Counted from the stretch's first letter, positions 14,422 through 22,146 are shown. The stretch is 30,702 bases of DNA from an uncultured Collinsella sp. (GCA_900768265.1 CAAGCF010000033.1:1-30702), one strand, 5' to 3'. The notes: generated by a model not told the origin, from the letters alone. Translations and numbers: made by a program.

Positions 14422-15143
14422 CGGTCTACGTGACAGGCGATATCCACAGTGGGCTCGACATGCAAAAGCTCCGCGACTGGGAGCTTGGGGATAGCCTTGG
14501 CAGCGACGACTATCTGATCATCGCCGGCGACTTTGGCTTTCCGTGGGACTTCTCTGCCGAGGAATGCGCCGATATCGCTTGGCTGGAGTCGCGCCCCTAC
14601 ACGGTGCTGTTCGTCGACGGCAACCACGAGCGCTTCGACCACTGGGAGGAACGCCCCATGGAGCCGTGGCACGGCGGGCTGACGCAACGCCTGTCGGATA
14701 CCTCGTCCATCCGCCGACTCATGCGCGGGGAGGTCTTCGATCTCGACGGCTCGACGGTATTCACCATGGGCGGTGCCACAAGCGTGGACAGGGAATACCG
14801 CGTGCCGTATTCCAGCTGGTGGCCTCAGGAGCTCCCGGACGAGCGCGATTTCGATACCGCGCGGGCAAGGCTCGACGAGGTCGGCTGGAAGGTCGACTGC
14901 GTCATCACCCATACCTGCGCCACGCGCATGCTCTCGCCGACGCTCTACCCGGACCCAGGCTGGGAGCGCCCGGATGTGGACCGGCTGACCGGATTCCTCG
15001 ACGAGCTCGAGGATCGCCTGGACTACAAGCGCTGGTATTACGGACATTTTCACCGAGACGGCAATCCGGACGAACGGCACACGGTGCTGTATGACTGGAT
15101 CGTGAGGCTTGGGGACAAACTTTTGCCGTGGGGCGCGTACTGA
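14418..15143 (+). CDS. Metallophosphoesterase 2 (241 aa)
   Basis: The start ATG overlaps the previous stop (ATGA). The order of motifs is D8-x-H10 (TGDIHSG), GD38FGF, DGN69H70ER, H165 (ITHTCATR) and GH210FH212. All metal ligands appear present. A middle insert includes MRGEVFDLDG and SSWWPQELP, also present in the third gene (MRGEVFDIAG, RSWWPEEMP), so genes 2 and 3 are paralogues from a tandem duplication. Gene 1 is more distant. The reading frame passes into gene 3 by a TGATG overlap. Likely cytosolic hydrolase with unknown substrate. Confidence 0.9.
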   Translation: MTVYVTGDIHSGLDMQKLRDWELGDSLGSDDYLIIAGDFGFPWDFSAEECADIAWLESRPYTVLFVDGNHERFDHWEERPMEPWHGGLTQRLSDTSSIRRLMRGEVFDLDGSTVFTMGGATSVDREYRVPYSSWWPQELPDERDFDTARARLDEVGWKVDCVITHTCATRMLSPTLYPDPGWERPDVDRLTGFLDELEDRLDYKRWYYGHFHRDGNPDERHTVLYDWIVRLGDKLLPWGAY

Positions 15144-15880
15144 TGGCTATCTATGTGACGGGCGACGTGCACGGCAGGGCCGAGTACGGGTCCAGCCGGT
15201 TTGCCTTCAGGAATTGGCCGCTGGGTCGGATTCTGACGCGCGATGACGTGGTGATCGTGGCCGGCGATTTCGGCTTCGTCTGGGACGGATCGAATGCCGA
15301 GAGGTACTGGCTCGACTGGTTCGAGTCGAAGCCGTGGGCCACGTGTTTCGTAGACGGCAACCACGAGAACCACCGCGCCCTGGCTGAGTTGCCGGTGCGG
15401 GAGTGGAACGGCGGGCTCGTCCATGAGGCGCGGCCGCACGTGCTGCATCTGATGCGCGGAGAGGTGTTCGACATCGCAGGAACCACGGTTCTTACCATGG
15501 GCGGCGCCGCGAGCCATGACAGGCAGTATCGCAGGGAGGGGAGGAGCTGGTGGCCCGAGGAGATGCCGAGCGAGGAAGAGATGGGGCACTGCCGCGCCTC
15601 GCTCGACCGCGTGGGCTGGAAGGTCGACTACGTTGTGACTCACGAGGCGCCGGCTGCCCTTGCTGAGGGGCTATGCCACGAGCTCGGGCGCGAGTATCGG
15701 GACGACCGGCTTCAGCGATTCCTTGGCGAGCTCGATGGGCGGCTCGGCTACCGCGCCTGGTTCTTCGGCCACTACCACGGCGACGAGTGGCGTGACGCCA
15801 GGCATCGCCTTATCTACCGAGACATCGTGCCGGTCGAAGATGCTGCGCCCGCTTCTAGAAACCTTCTAGAAGCGCTCTAG
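15143..15880 (+). CDS. Metallophosphoesterase 3 (245 aa)
   Basis: The start ATG (15143) overlaps the previous stop. An upstream GTG (15128) is less likely. Motifs: D8-x-H10 (TGDVHGR), GD42FGF, DGN73H74ENH, THEAP and GHYHGD. Core residues are intact. It is closely related to gene 2 (shared MRGEVFD, TMGGA, WWP.E.P, RVGWKVDYV-like blocks). The last residues SRNLLEAL are encoded within an 18-bp perfect hairpin that terminates the operon, suggesting the natural C-terminus was replaced or extended. Three active copies in one operon are unusual. Confidence 0.9.
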   Translation: MAIYVTGDVHGRAEYGSSRFAFRNWPLGRILTRDDVVIVAGDFGFVWDGSNAERYWLDWFESKPWATCFVDGNHENHRALAELPVREWNGGLVHEARPHVLHLMRGEVFDIAGTTVLTMGGAASHDRQYRREGRSWWPEEMPSEEEMGHCRASLDRVGWKVDYVVTHEAPAALAEGLCHELGREYRDDRLQRFLGELDGRLGYRAWFFGHYHGDEWRDARHRLIYRDIVPVEDAAPASRNLLEAL

Positions 15881-15893
15881 AAGGTTTCTAGAA
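15853..15893 (+). terminator. 18-bp perfect hairpin ending the phosphoesterase operon
   Basis: TTCTAGAAACCTTCTAGA (15853-15870) is perfectly inverted at 15876-15893 with a 5-base loop. Four TCTAGA palindromes are embedded, so each arm is itself partly symmetrical. The hairpin overlaps the stop codon at 15878-15880. Confidence 0.75.
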
Positions 15894-15910
15894 ATTAGGC
15901 GCCATATGGA

Positions 15911-16420
15911 CTATTCCAATTCAAAGGTCTGGTCGAGGGAGTTCGACCCGGCACCCATCCCGTCGACTTTCACTTCGATGGGAGACATGTCATTGAGATC
16001 AAAAATCGACACACCGTCGCATTCGCCTCCCGGCGCAAGCCCTTGCGAAGAGAAGTGGTCTTCCTGCAAATCGGCGGCAAACCCGCGAGATAGCATCTGC
16101 TTATTTTGATAAGCCGTGATGTAGCTACCAACAGCGCATGAATCTGCCGATCGGTTGTTAATGGCGTGCCAGCGAACAACGGCAACCTTCCCGCCATCGC
16201 CAGCCGAGGAATCATGCACCTCGACGCCGGTGACTGAATACTCCATCTTGCCGTAAACCCCGTCTTCCTACGCGTTATCAGAATCGGCGACCTGAACTGC
16301 CGTCTGACGATCGTCTGCCTGGCTGCACCCAGAGGTCATAACTAGGGCGGCTGCCAGAACACCCGCAGCCCCAAAGTTCCGAGCTAGGTTGATTGCCTTT
16401 TTAACAGAGAGATGTTCCAT
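15911..16420 (-). pseudogene. Lipoprotein gene (DUF5067-like) split by an in-frame TAG
   Basis: From ATG 16420 the frame gives a lipoprotein signal peptide (AAGVLAAALVMTSGC, lipobox at MTSGC) and 50 codons, then TAG at 16268-16270. The same frame resumes at once (EDGVYGKMEYSVTGVEV) and runs to 15911. The downstream part has an immunoglobulin-like look: VAVVRWHAINNRSADSC..ITAYQNKQML, which resembles DUF5067-type lipoproteins. A single base change would restore a 170-codon gene. It is therefore probably a recent pseudogene, with amber readthrough as a less likely alternative. An ATG at 16246 could restart translation, but that product would lack the signal peptide. Confidence 0.75.
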
Positions 16421-16454
16421 CGACTACTCCAAACTTAATTGTTTTTGAATGCCA

Positions 16455-16664
16455 TCAGCCAAACAGCCAAGCCCCAATGAGCATGACCACTGAAACTGCT
16501 GCAAGCGAAGCCCAGACGGCATTTTGACGGGTGATGACACCGCTGATGGTGAGCGCATTTGCGCCGGCACCATCAATGACAGTCCAGACGAGTGCCGTGA
16601 CCAAAAAGACGACTAGCCCTGCCGTTATCAACTCACGGCGAGACGGCCTTAGCTTGTCGGACAT
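16455..16664 (-). CDS. Small two-helix membrane protein (69 aa)
   Basis: The 69-aa product has a short basic N-terminus (SDKLRPSRRELI) and two transmembrane helices at about 13-32 and 49-67. ATG 16664 is two bases after the stop codon of the coiled-coil gene, with GAGGGACG as ribosome site, so the two genes form an operon. It may anchor the coiled-coil protein at the membrane, but no family is recognised. Confidence 0.7.
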   Translation of the reverse strand: MSDKLRPSRRELITAGLVVFLVTALVWTVIDGAGANALTISGVITRQNAVWASLAAVSVVMLIGAWLFG

Positions 16665-16666
16665 AT

Positions 16667-17359
16667 CTACTCGTCCCTCGCCTTGGTCATGACCTCGACC
16701 TTGGCCTCGGCCACGGCCGCCCGCTGCTCGGAGGCGGCGAGGCGATCCTTGAGGGCGGCGACCTCGGCCATCAGGTCACGCTGGGCGAGGAGGGAGACGT
16801 TGAGATCGGCCTGAGCCTTGGCCGCGGCGTCGACCGCGCCCCTCATGCTTTCAATTCGATCGTCTTTTGCGGCTGATTCTGCCAAGAGCTGATTGTTCTC
16901 GGAATCGAGCTTCTTGAGCTGCGAGAGGTAATCGGCGACGGTGGCGTGGAGCTCATCGTTCTCAATCTCCAAGCTCGCAGTATCCAGCTCGAATTTCTCT
17001 TTGATGGCGGCGACCTGCTCGACGCAATTAGATTTGATGCTCTGAATCTGTTCCATTGCACTTTTCTTGGCAGCGTCGGCGTCCTCGCGGGCAGCACGAG
17101 CCTCCATCGCGGCAGCTTCGGCAGCGCCCACGATGATGCGCTTAACCCGCTCGACCGCCTCATCGAGGACGGCCGATGCGTCGAGCGCAGCCTTCACGCC
17201 GGGAGTGGCGTTAGGGTGGTAGCCATCGACCAAGCGGGCGACGGTATCGGCCTGCGAGAGACCAAGGCTCGTGCTGATGTCCTTTATGGCGTCACGGGTC
17301 TCCGATGAGACATTCAGACTGGTCATTTTCTTTTCGGACTGGACTTGGTTTTCGGCCAT
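16667..17359 (-). CDS. RHH plus long coiled-coil protein, KfrA-like organisation
   Basis: The 230-aa product starts at ATG 17359 (GGAG nine bases upstream). An ATG at 17374 would overlap that site. Residues about 12-50 look like a DNA-binding ribbon-helix-helix (SLNVSSETRDAIKDISTSLG..QADTVARLVDGY). From about 65 to the end it is a continuous coiled coil rich in A, E and K. KfrA-type plasmid proteins have a DNA-binding head and coiled-coil tail and help partition or nucleoid organisation. MobC-like accessory proteins are an alternative. The downstream two-helix membrane protein suggests membrane attachment of a DNA-bound filament. Confidence 0.7.
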   Translation of the reverse strand: MAENQVQSEKKMTSLNVSSETRDAIKDISTSLGLSQADTVARLVDGYHPNATPGVKAALDASAVLDEAVERVKRIIVGAAEAAAMEARAAREDADAAKKSAMEQIQSIKSNCVEQVAAIKEKFELDTASLEIENDELHATVADYLSQLKKLDSENNQLLAESAAKDDRIESMRGAVDAAAKAQADLNVSLLAQRDLMAEVAALKDRLAASEQRAAVAEAKVEVMTKARDE

Positions 17360-17584
17360 GATGCGGCACTCCAATCAACAACGGGCATGGCTCCGCCATG
17401 CCATATGGCTGGGAACAATGCACGGCCGCTGTTGAGTTGTCTTTTTCCTGCGATCGGTGAGTTCTAAAAAGGCGTCTCAAGTCATGCGTTCACGCAGGTT
17501 TTCGGTTAGAGAAATACCGCACCCTTATATAGTAACGCCGCCGCACTCGGGCCTATTAGGCAAATCGCGAAACGACAGACGGAC

Positions 17585-18169
17585 TTATTTCCTGACGCCC
17601 ACCAATCCGCGTTCACGAAGGATGCGGTACAGCGTTGATTTGGAGACGCCAGTCGCAGCGCAAATATCGGGAATAGGAGTCTCTCCTCCAAGATAGAGCT
17701 TTACTGCGGCATCGGCTTTGACGCCGGCAGTGCGAGGCCTGCCACCCACGTTGCCGCCGTGGCTCCGTTTGACGGCGATACCCTCGGCCTGGCGTTGCCT
17801 GATCAGATCTCGCTCAAGTTCCGCGGTGCAAGCATGGGTGCCAAGCACGAAGCGCCCGAATGCGGTATCTAGATCCACGGGCTGTTTCAGGGACGTGAGC
17901 TTCACGCCGAGGTTTCGAAACATAAGGTCATAGTTGAGCAGCTGCCTGGTCGATCTGGTCAAGCGCTCCCAGGATTCGACCACCACCTCGTCACCCGCCC
18001 GCATCTTCTTGAACAGGCGCTTCTGCTGCGTCCGGTCGCCGTCCTGGGCACCCGTGACCTTGTCCTTGTAGATATGGCCATAGGCAACGTCAGCGTTCAC
18101 CAGAGCCTCGATCTGGCGGTCCAACCTCTGGTCTTTCGTGCTCACGCGAGCATATCCGTAACGTGTCAT
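17585..18169 (-). CDS. Serine resolvase/invertase
   Basis: A complete 194-aa serine recombinase. The start ATG 18169 has AGGAGG six bases upstream; longer frames upstream are not supported. Catalytic Ser10 lies in YGYARVSTKDQ. The family segments DKVTGAQDGDRTQQKRLF, MRAGDEVVVESWERLTRSTRQL and LERDLIRQRQAEGI are present, and a C-terminal HTH reads GETPIPDICAATGVSKSTLYRILRERG. On a plasmid it would resolve multimers at a res site, probably the repeat-rich stretch directly upstream (18190-18300). An invertase or transposon-derived role cannot be excluded, but no transposase is nearby. Confidence 0.93.
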   Translation of the reverse strand: MTRYGYARVSTKDQRLDRQIEALVNADVAYGHIYKDKVTGAQDGDRTQQKRLFKKMRAGDEVVVESWERLTRSTRQLLNYDLMFRNLGVKLTSLKQPVDLDTAFGRFVLGTHACTAELERDLIRQRQAEGIAVKRSHGGNVGGRPRTAGVKADAAVKLYLGGETPIPDICAATGVSKSTLYRILRERGLVGVRK

Positions 18170-18189
18170 TTCAGCCTCCTGCCTCGTAT

Positions 18190-18300
18190 TTGATTTTCCC
18201 ATGGGAATTGACGCGGAGGTTTTGACACTGGGTTTTGGCACTCGACGTTCACGGCATCGAGGGTTCGGTTTTCGAGTGCCGCGCGGCATACGTTTTGGGA
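18190..18300. other. Probable res site of the serine resolvase
   Basis: The non-coding stretch just upstream of the resolvase holds GGTTTTGACACTG, GGTTTTGGCACTCG and, inverted, CGAGTGCC. GGCACTCGA (18237-18245) pairs with TCGAGTGCC (18272-18280). Several imperfect inverted sub-sites next to a resolvase gene are typical of res. A TTGGGACGA motif at 18295 matches the 2986 array. Confidence 0.5.
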
Positions 18301-18329
18301 CGAACGGCTAATGGAATATGTTGGGACGG

Positions 18330-18365
18330 ATAATATTCTACTACCAAATAGTAGTAGAATATTAT
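18330..18365. promoter_or_regulatory. 15-bp perfect inverted repeat upstream of the toxin-antitoxin pair
   Basis: ATAATATTCTACTAC and GTAGTAGAATATTAT are perfectly inverted with a 6-base loop. The repeat is AT-rich, 18 bases before the toxin gene start, and includes TATTAT-like -10 material, so it is the likely operator/promoter of the pair. A second TTGGGACGG motif lies at 18321. Confidence 0.65.
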
Positions 18366-18383
18366 CGTAAAGATTGGAGGCTC

Positions 18384-18650
18384 ATGGTCCGGATACACCA
18401 GAGAGTTCACGAGCGGCACCCCGAGCTAGATGACGGTGATGTCGAGGCGGCGTGGGAGAGCTACTGCTTCGCGGCCGTCCGCATACCCGGGGAGTGCGAG
18501 ATGCGGACGGGCTACGACCCGCAAGGCCGGTACATCGAGATGGTCGGTGTCCTCCTGGCCGACGGCGCGTGGCTCGTCTACCACGCCATGACGCCGCCGA
18601 GCAAGAAGACGCTAAGGGAGATCGAGAACGCGAGAAGGAGAGGTTACTGA
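18384..18650 (+). CDS. BrnT-like toxin (88 aa)
   Basis: Start ATG 18384 has GGAGG four bases upstream. The 88-aa product begins MVRIHQRVHERHPELDDGDVEAAWES and ends LLADGAWLVYHAMTPPSKKTLREIENARRRGY, with a central YDPQGRYIEMVGV beta core. This matches the BrnT/RelE-like small ribonuclease toxins common in actinobacteria, where the toxin comes first. Its TGA overlaps the ATG of the antitoxin gene. The terminal PPSKKTLRE is a frequent family feature. Ribosome-dependent or free RNase activity is inferred from the family. Confidence 0.75.
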   Translation: MVRIHQRVHERHPELDDGDVEAAWESYCFAAVRIPGECEMRTGYDPQGRYIEMVGVLLADGAWLVYHAMTPPSKKTLREIENARRRGY

Positions 18651-18931
18651 TGGAATATAGGCTTGCAAACGGATCCGTTATCACGGATGAGGACATCGAG
18701 CGCGAGTGCGCGGAATACGAATCCGGCTCCTGGGAGGGGAGCCTGGTGAACCTCCGAGTCGGCCGCCCCAGGCTTTCCGAGGTGGAGGCCAACGCCAACC
18801 TGTCTTTCAAGTGCCCGAAGACGGGCGCCGACCTCATCGAACGGGCGGCCGCCGCGTGCGGGATGCGGAAGTCGGAGTTTCTGCGCTCGGCCGCGATCGA
18901 GAAGGCCGAGAGGATACTCAGGTCGGCATAG
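18650..18931 (+). CDS. RHH antitoxin (93 aa)
   Basis: The start overlaps the toxin stop codon (TGATG), so the pair is translationally coupled. N-terminal residues about 1-50 (GSVITDEDIERECAEYESGSWEG) are an acidic toxin-binding arm. After the conserved VGRPRLSE linker comes a ribbon-helix-helix: NLSFKCPKTGADLIERAAAACGMRKSEFLRSAAIEKAERIL. Such proteins neutralise BrnT-like toxins and repress the operon, probably through the 15-bp inverted repeat at 18330-18365. Confidence 0.8.
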   Translation: MEYRLANGSVITDEDIERECAEYESGSWEGSLVNLRVGRPRLSEVEANANLSFKCPKTGADLIERAAAACGMRKSEFLRSAAIEKAERILRSA

Positions 18932-18984
18932 CCACGGCGTGCCTTCCCGGAATCGGCGTTGCCGCAGGGAGTGAGCGCCCTGCG

Positions 18985-19022
18985 CCGCCGTTATGTTAGA
19001 CATGTCGCTAACATAACGGCGG
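18985..19022. terminator. 15-bp perfect hairpin after the toxin-antitoxin pair
   Basis: CCGCCGTTATGTTAG (18985-18999) is inverted at 19008-19022 with an 8-base loop. It lies about 50 bases after the antitoxin stop. No T-run follows. It may be a terminator, a protein-binding palindrome or a recombination site. Confidence 0.55.
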
Positions 19023-19200
19023 TTAAGTCGTGCCGCGGGTCGGGGCATCCGCACCACCACAGGTTCAATCGCCCCGTAAATCGAATCCTGTTAAGTCGTC
19101 TATCTGCGTGTTTATGAACACACCATTGCCATTCCTTAGGTGAGAATCGTGTCCGCACGGGGCAATATATTAGACAGAACACCCGAGGGAAAGGAATAGC

Positions 19201-19305
19201 ATGAGCGATTTAATGGAAGTCGTACATCGGCTCGAGCGCGAGATGGCAGACCGAGCCTCCGCAGTTGAGAAGGAGGGGTTATGCCCAAAAAAGCGCCATG
19301 GATAA
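19201..19305 (+). CDS. 34-aa leader-like open frame
   Basis: ATG 19201 is preceded by GGAAAGGAATAGC. The product MSDLMEVVHRLEREMADRAS continues to a stop at 19303-19305 and overlaps the next gene start by 25 bases. It is helical and charged. It may be a coupling leader for the DUF1648-like gene, whose ribosome site lies inside it. Evidence is weak. Confidence 0.35.
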   Translation: MSDLMEVVHRLEREMADRASAVEKEGLCPKKRHG

Positions 19306-19793
19306 CAAAGGATGTTCGCATAGTAGAAGCGATGGGGTGGCTAACCGGCGCTTGCAGCGTCGTGCTGACAGGTTTTGCTATCGCAGCAGTGCCCACCGGA
19401 GAGAAGGTCCCCGTCAACTACGGCGTTGACATGCAGCCGAACCGCTGGGGCTCTCCTGTCGAGCTGTTGCTCCTCCCTATTGTCATGCTGGCTTGCATCG
19501 CGCTTTTGGCCCTCGTTCTCCATCTGGTCAGTCCAGAGCATTGGAACCAGCCTGCCGGTCTCGAGAGCGACGAGAAGGATGCTTGGTATCTCGCAAGTGC
19601 TCGCTCGGTGGCCTGGTTTGAGCTCGAGTGCGGCGTTTTCTCGCTGCTTGCGGCCCTTAACCCGTTGTCCGACGACTGCAAGGCGATGATTGTCGGCGCT
19701 GTTGCATTCGAACTATTGCTTATTGCAACGCCCCTTATATTCACTGCAAGGTTTCGCAAGAGCAGAGGTAAGGGCAAGGCTCGGAAACTTTAG
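19281..19793 (+). CDS. DUF1648-like integral membrane protein (170 aa)
   Basis: ATG 19281 follows GGAGGGG. The product has about four membrane helices: 15-37, 57-82, 107-126 and 133-153. Between helices 1 and 2 is PVNYGVDMQPNRWGS, resembling the P-x-H/N-(5-10)-G-P-D/R-W-G-S motif of DUF1648/SdpI-type proteins, which include immunity proteins and sensors for membrane-active toxins. The C-terminus is basic (RKSRGKGKARKL). It could protect against an antimicrobial peptide, but this is inference. It is convergent with the gene at 19741 and overlaps it by 53 bases. Confidence 0.7.
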   Translation: MPKKAPWITKDVRIVEAMGWLTGACSVVLTGFAIAAVPTGEKVPVNYGVDMQPNRWGSPVELLLLPIVMLACIALLALVLHLVSPEHWNQPAGLESDEKDAWYLASARSVAWFELECGVFSLLAALNPLSDDCKAMIVGAVAFELLLIATPLIFTARFRKSRGKGKARKL

Positions 19794-20451
19794 CGCCCCA
19801 GCGTGTTCCAATCGATAAAGAGCTCGCGACGAAGACTGCGCTGCGCATCAAGCTGGCGTCCGTCTTCTCGCGATACTCCAAGCCGATCTCCTCAAACAAC
19901 ATGCGCTTCACTATCTCGAAGTTCTTCTCATCGGCGATTTGCTGATACGTCAGCAACATGACGTTGAAACCCATTTGCTGCAATGCGGTGGCGCGATCGG
20001 AATCCGACATTGCGGCATCGGCCCCACTGTGCACAAGCCTGCCTTGGCACTCGACGACAAGCGGCTTCTTGTCACCCGTCTCCTCAAATAGGAAGTCTGC
20101 ATAGCAGTTGTAGCGCCCGGCCAAACGCGCTGCCTTGCCCGAAAGGACAATGCGAGCATTGTTGCTAAAGGATCTGAGGCCCTCGCTACCGGCGACGCGC
20201 GGCGTCGCAAGCAACAAGGACAGCTGAGCCTCAAACGGCGACGCGACAACCCCGGTCACACGCTCGACATCTTTAAGGCTCAGTTCAATCAAGCCATCAA
20301 GGCCTTCATGGCCGCCGACGAGGCGGTCCGCAGCCTTAACGACTATGACAGCATCGTTGACACTCAGATCGCCAACGCCATTGATGAGCACCTTCGCGCC
20401 ATCGCCAGGCTCTGCCGTTTCGGCATCGACGGTGGTTTCGGTAAGAAGCAT
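19741..20451 (-). CDS. AbiEi/DUF559-like protein, probably N-terminally truncated
   Basis: The clearest segment is an endonuclease-like core: EAQLSLLLATPRVAGSEG, then RYNCYADFLFEE and KPLVVECQGRLVHSG, then DSDRATALQQMGFNVMLLTYQQI. This resembles the nuclease-fold domain (D...E-x-Q-G) of actinobacterial AbiEi/DUF559-type proteins, usually about 300 aa with an N-terminal helical or HTH part that is missing here. The start at 20451 lacks a good ribosome site. The frame is open further upstream but loses protein character. The last 25 residues overlap the convergent gene at 19281. A decaying gene is possible. Confidence 0.55.
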   Translation of the reverse strand: MLLTETTVDAETAEPGDGAKVLINGVGDLSVNDAVIVVKAADRLVGGHEGLDGLIELSLKDVERVTGVVASPFEAQLSLLLATPRVAGSEGLRSFSNNARIVLSGKAARLAGRYNCYADFLFEETGDKKPLVVECQGRLVHSGADAAMSDSDRATALQQMGFNVMLLTYQQIADEKNFEIVKRMLFEEIGLEYREKTDASLMRSAVFVASSLSIGTRWGAKVSEPCPYLCSCETLQ

Positions 20452-20583
20452 CCGGTTAAGGAGTACTAGCCTTCCGCATGGCCATGGAAGTAAAGTAGAA
20501 GAGGGTCGAATCCGAAGCAGTTCCCGGACAATTGGCGTCCGGCCAGACACTTCGGTTTGGCCCTTTCTTCGAGGATTCTGTAA

Positions 20584-20617
20584 CAGCTGATTGAATTGCA
20601 ACGCGCTAGGGCAGGAC
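20584..20617. repeat. Dispersed repeat copy (CAGCTGATTGAATTGCAACG)
   Basis: The first part matches 12610-12626 (CAGCTGATTGAATGGCAAC with one change). The rest, GCAACGCGCTAGGGC, matches 12558-12572 (GCAACGCACTAGGGC). The copies flank the 12.6-20.6 kb segment that contains the resolvase and the toxin-antitoxin genes, so they may mark a past recombination event. Confidence 0.55.
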
Positions 20618-20626
20618 AGTTCAAAA

Positions 20627-20836
20627 CTAGCGGGGCGTGTCGCCGCGCGAGTAGTCACCGCGATCGACGACGCGATCGTCCATCTGTCGCGACACGGCGC
20701 TACCGCCGTGCGCCTGGCCGGTGGCGCGGACGCGGTCGTCACCGGCATCGGGAACGGAGCCGGCATAGCGGTTGCGAATCTCCCTTGCGTAGCCGCGGCG
20801 CGCAAGGAGCTCGTCGCGAACCGCGGGACCTTCGAG
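20627..20836 (-). pseudogene. 3' remnant of a gene rich in R, D and G
   Basis: On the minus strand a frame begins directly after the DUF5028-like stop codon, with no start codon: VRDELLARRGYAREIRN, then YAGSVPDAGDDRVRATG, and RQMDDRVVDRGDYSRGDTPR before TAG at 20627. The composition resembles the charged C-terminal end of larger DNA-processing proteins, possibly a relaxase, but no motif proves it. It marks the left edge of the ABC/regulator block. 20452-20626 holds only the dispersed repeat and no gene. Confidence 0.45.
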
Positions 20837-21496
20837 TTACTTCACTTCAAACCTTAAGAGCCTTCTCTCCGGCAGATCGGTCATCTTCATCGTATAAGTC
20901 CCAGGAAAAGCCTTCTCAAAACGGACGGTCTCGTAACCTTCGAAATAGTCGTTGGTGTTTTGCATCATGAATGGGACGAGCAACTCGTTCTCCGCCCCAA
21001 CCTGCACGGCAAACGCAGCAGAACCGCTTAGAGCCGGCATTGCCTGCGCCATCAGATCGGTATTGACCATAAAGTCATAGTTTGGCGCAGACTCCGGCAC
21101 CAAATGCCAAACATACGTCTTGATTCCGCCTTCGACATTGTCCTTATTCCTGACACGCATCTTTACGGCGATAACACACGTGATGTCGGCGTCCTTCAAT
21201 TTCGTTTTCGTATCCACGACGCCATATTTTGAATAATCATCATGCGCACGCTTGAGATACTCGCGCGGCGTGAGCAGCTCTGCCCCGTCTATGCAAAACG
21301 AATACCCGTCAGTCGCCACATCCTTCGAACCCAGAAACGCCCCATCCATCGAGAGCCATTCGCCCTCCGCATAATATTTCTCAGGAATGACCGTCCGGTT
21401 CCCGTTAACGGCGCTCACCCTCATGCCCGCAAGGCCGGTAGCAGCACAGCCGAAAAGAGCGAGCACCGACCTTCTCGTCCACAGGGTCTTCTTCAT
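20837..21496 (-). CDS. DUF5028-like lipoprotein, last gene of the ABC operon
   Basis: The product is 219 aa from ATG 21496. A GTG at 21505 overlaps the ATPase stop and is an alternative. The signal is a twin-arginine segment (TRRSVLALFGC) whose LFGC could be a lipobox, so it may be a Tat-exported lipoprotein. The mature part is mostly beta, with SFCIDGAELLTPREYLKRA and VWHLVPESAPNYDF. This resembles DUF5028-type proteins found beside bacteriocin-like ABC genes. Its position after the ATPase suggests a surface partner, such as an immunity or substrate-binding lipoprotein. The name is from memory of the family, not a search. Confidence 0.65.
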   Translation of the reverse strand: MKKTLWTRRSVLALFGCAATGLAGMRVSAVNGNRTVIPEKYYAEGEWLSMDGAFLGSKDVATDGYSFCIDGAELLTPREYLKRAHDDYSKYGVVDTKTKLKDADITCVIAVKMRVRNKDNVEGGIKTYVWHLVPESAPNYDFMVNTDLMAQAMPALSGSAAFAVQVGAENELLVPFMMQNTNDYFEGYETVRFEKAFPGTYTMKMTDLPERRLLRFEVK

Positions 21497-21501
21497 CGCG
21501 C

Positions 21502-22146
21502 TCACGACCTTTCCCGAACTTTCACAACGGCACCGTCGCGCATGCAGTAAACCCGATCGGCCAGCTCCTCGAGCACCTCTCCGTCATGGCTGGACAGAAT
21601 AACCTCGCGACCCGTTGAGGCCGCCATCGCCACAACGCGCTTGAGCATTTCAACGCCCGCTTCGTCGAGGGCATTTGTTGGCTCATCGAGAACAAGCAGC
21701 TTCGGCTTTTCCATAATTGCCGCAGCTATCCCCAGACGTTGCTTCATCCCAAGCGAGTATGCTCGGAACTTCTTTTTTTCGTCTGCATCGAGCCCCACGA
21801 GCCGCAGGGCAGAGCGAATGTCCTCGGGGGTGGCAACGCCCTTGATCTGAGCGATGAGCTCCAGATTGTCGTAGCCAGACAGATATCCCAAAAAGGAAGG
21901 CGCCTCGATCAACATCCCCAGACTCGGCGGGAACGAGATGTCCGCCCCAAGCCTTTGTCCATCGATAGAGATTTCGCCTTCGGTAGGCTTGATCAATCCG
22001 CAGACCGCTCGCATAAGCATGGTCTTACCCGAACCGTTTATCCCCTGAAGTCCGACCACGGTCCCAGGGTCAACCTCGATGGACACGTTGCGCAGGACAT
22101 CGTTTTTGCCCATGCGCTTCGATACGTCCCTAACGATCACGCTCAT
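21502..22146 (-). CDS. ABC transporter ATP-binding protein
   Basis: Start ATG 22146 overlaps the permease stop (ATGA) and has GGGGGAC upstream. The 214-aa protein has Walker A GINGSGKTM (about 37-45), a Q-loop region, signature YSLGMKQRLG, Walker B LLVLDEPTNALD and H-loop SSHD. It is the short NBD type that pairs with two separate ABC-2-like permeases, as in lantibiotic immunity (LanF) or the yxdL/bcrA-like families. All catalytic residues are visible. It should energise the two permeases encoded upstream in the same operon. Confidence 0.93.
   Translation of the reverse strand: MSVIVRDVSKRMGKNDVLRNVSIEVDPGTVVGLQGINGSGKTMLMRAVCGLIKPTEGEISIDGQRLGADISFPPSLGMLIEAPSFLGYLSGYDNLELIAQIKGVATPEDIRSALRLVGLDADEKKKFRAYSLGMKQRLGIAAAIMEKPKLLVLDEPTNALDEAGVEMLKRVVAMAASTGREVILSSHDGEVLEELADRVYCMRDGAVVKVRERS

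Noticed and set aside
14238..15643. Long minus-strand frames opposite the phosphoesterase genes
   Set aside because: The plus-strand frames carry all metallophosphoesterase motifs. The opposite frames have no ribosome site and histidine-rich shadow composition.
17585..18169. Transposon-associated resolvase
   Set aside because: No transposase and no terminal inverted repeats are seen around it. Plasmid multimer resolution is the simpler reading.
20591..20857. An 88-codon plus-strand frame
   Set aside because: The minus-strand frame over the same bases has the more natural charged composition, and the plus frame would start inside a repeat without a ribosome site.
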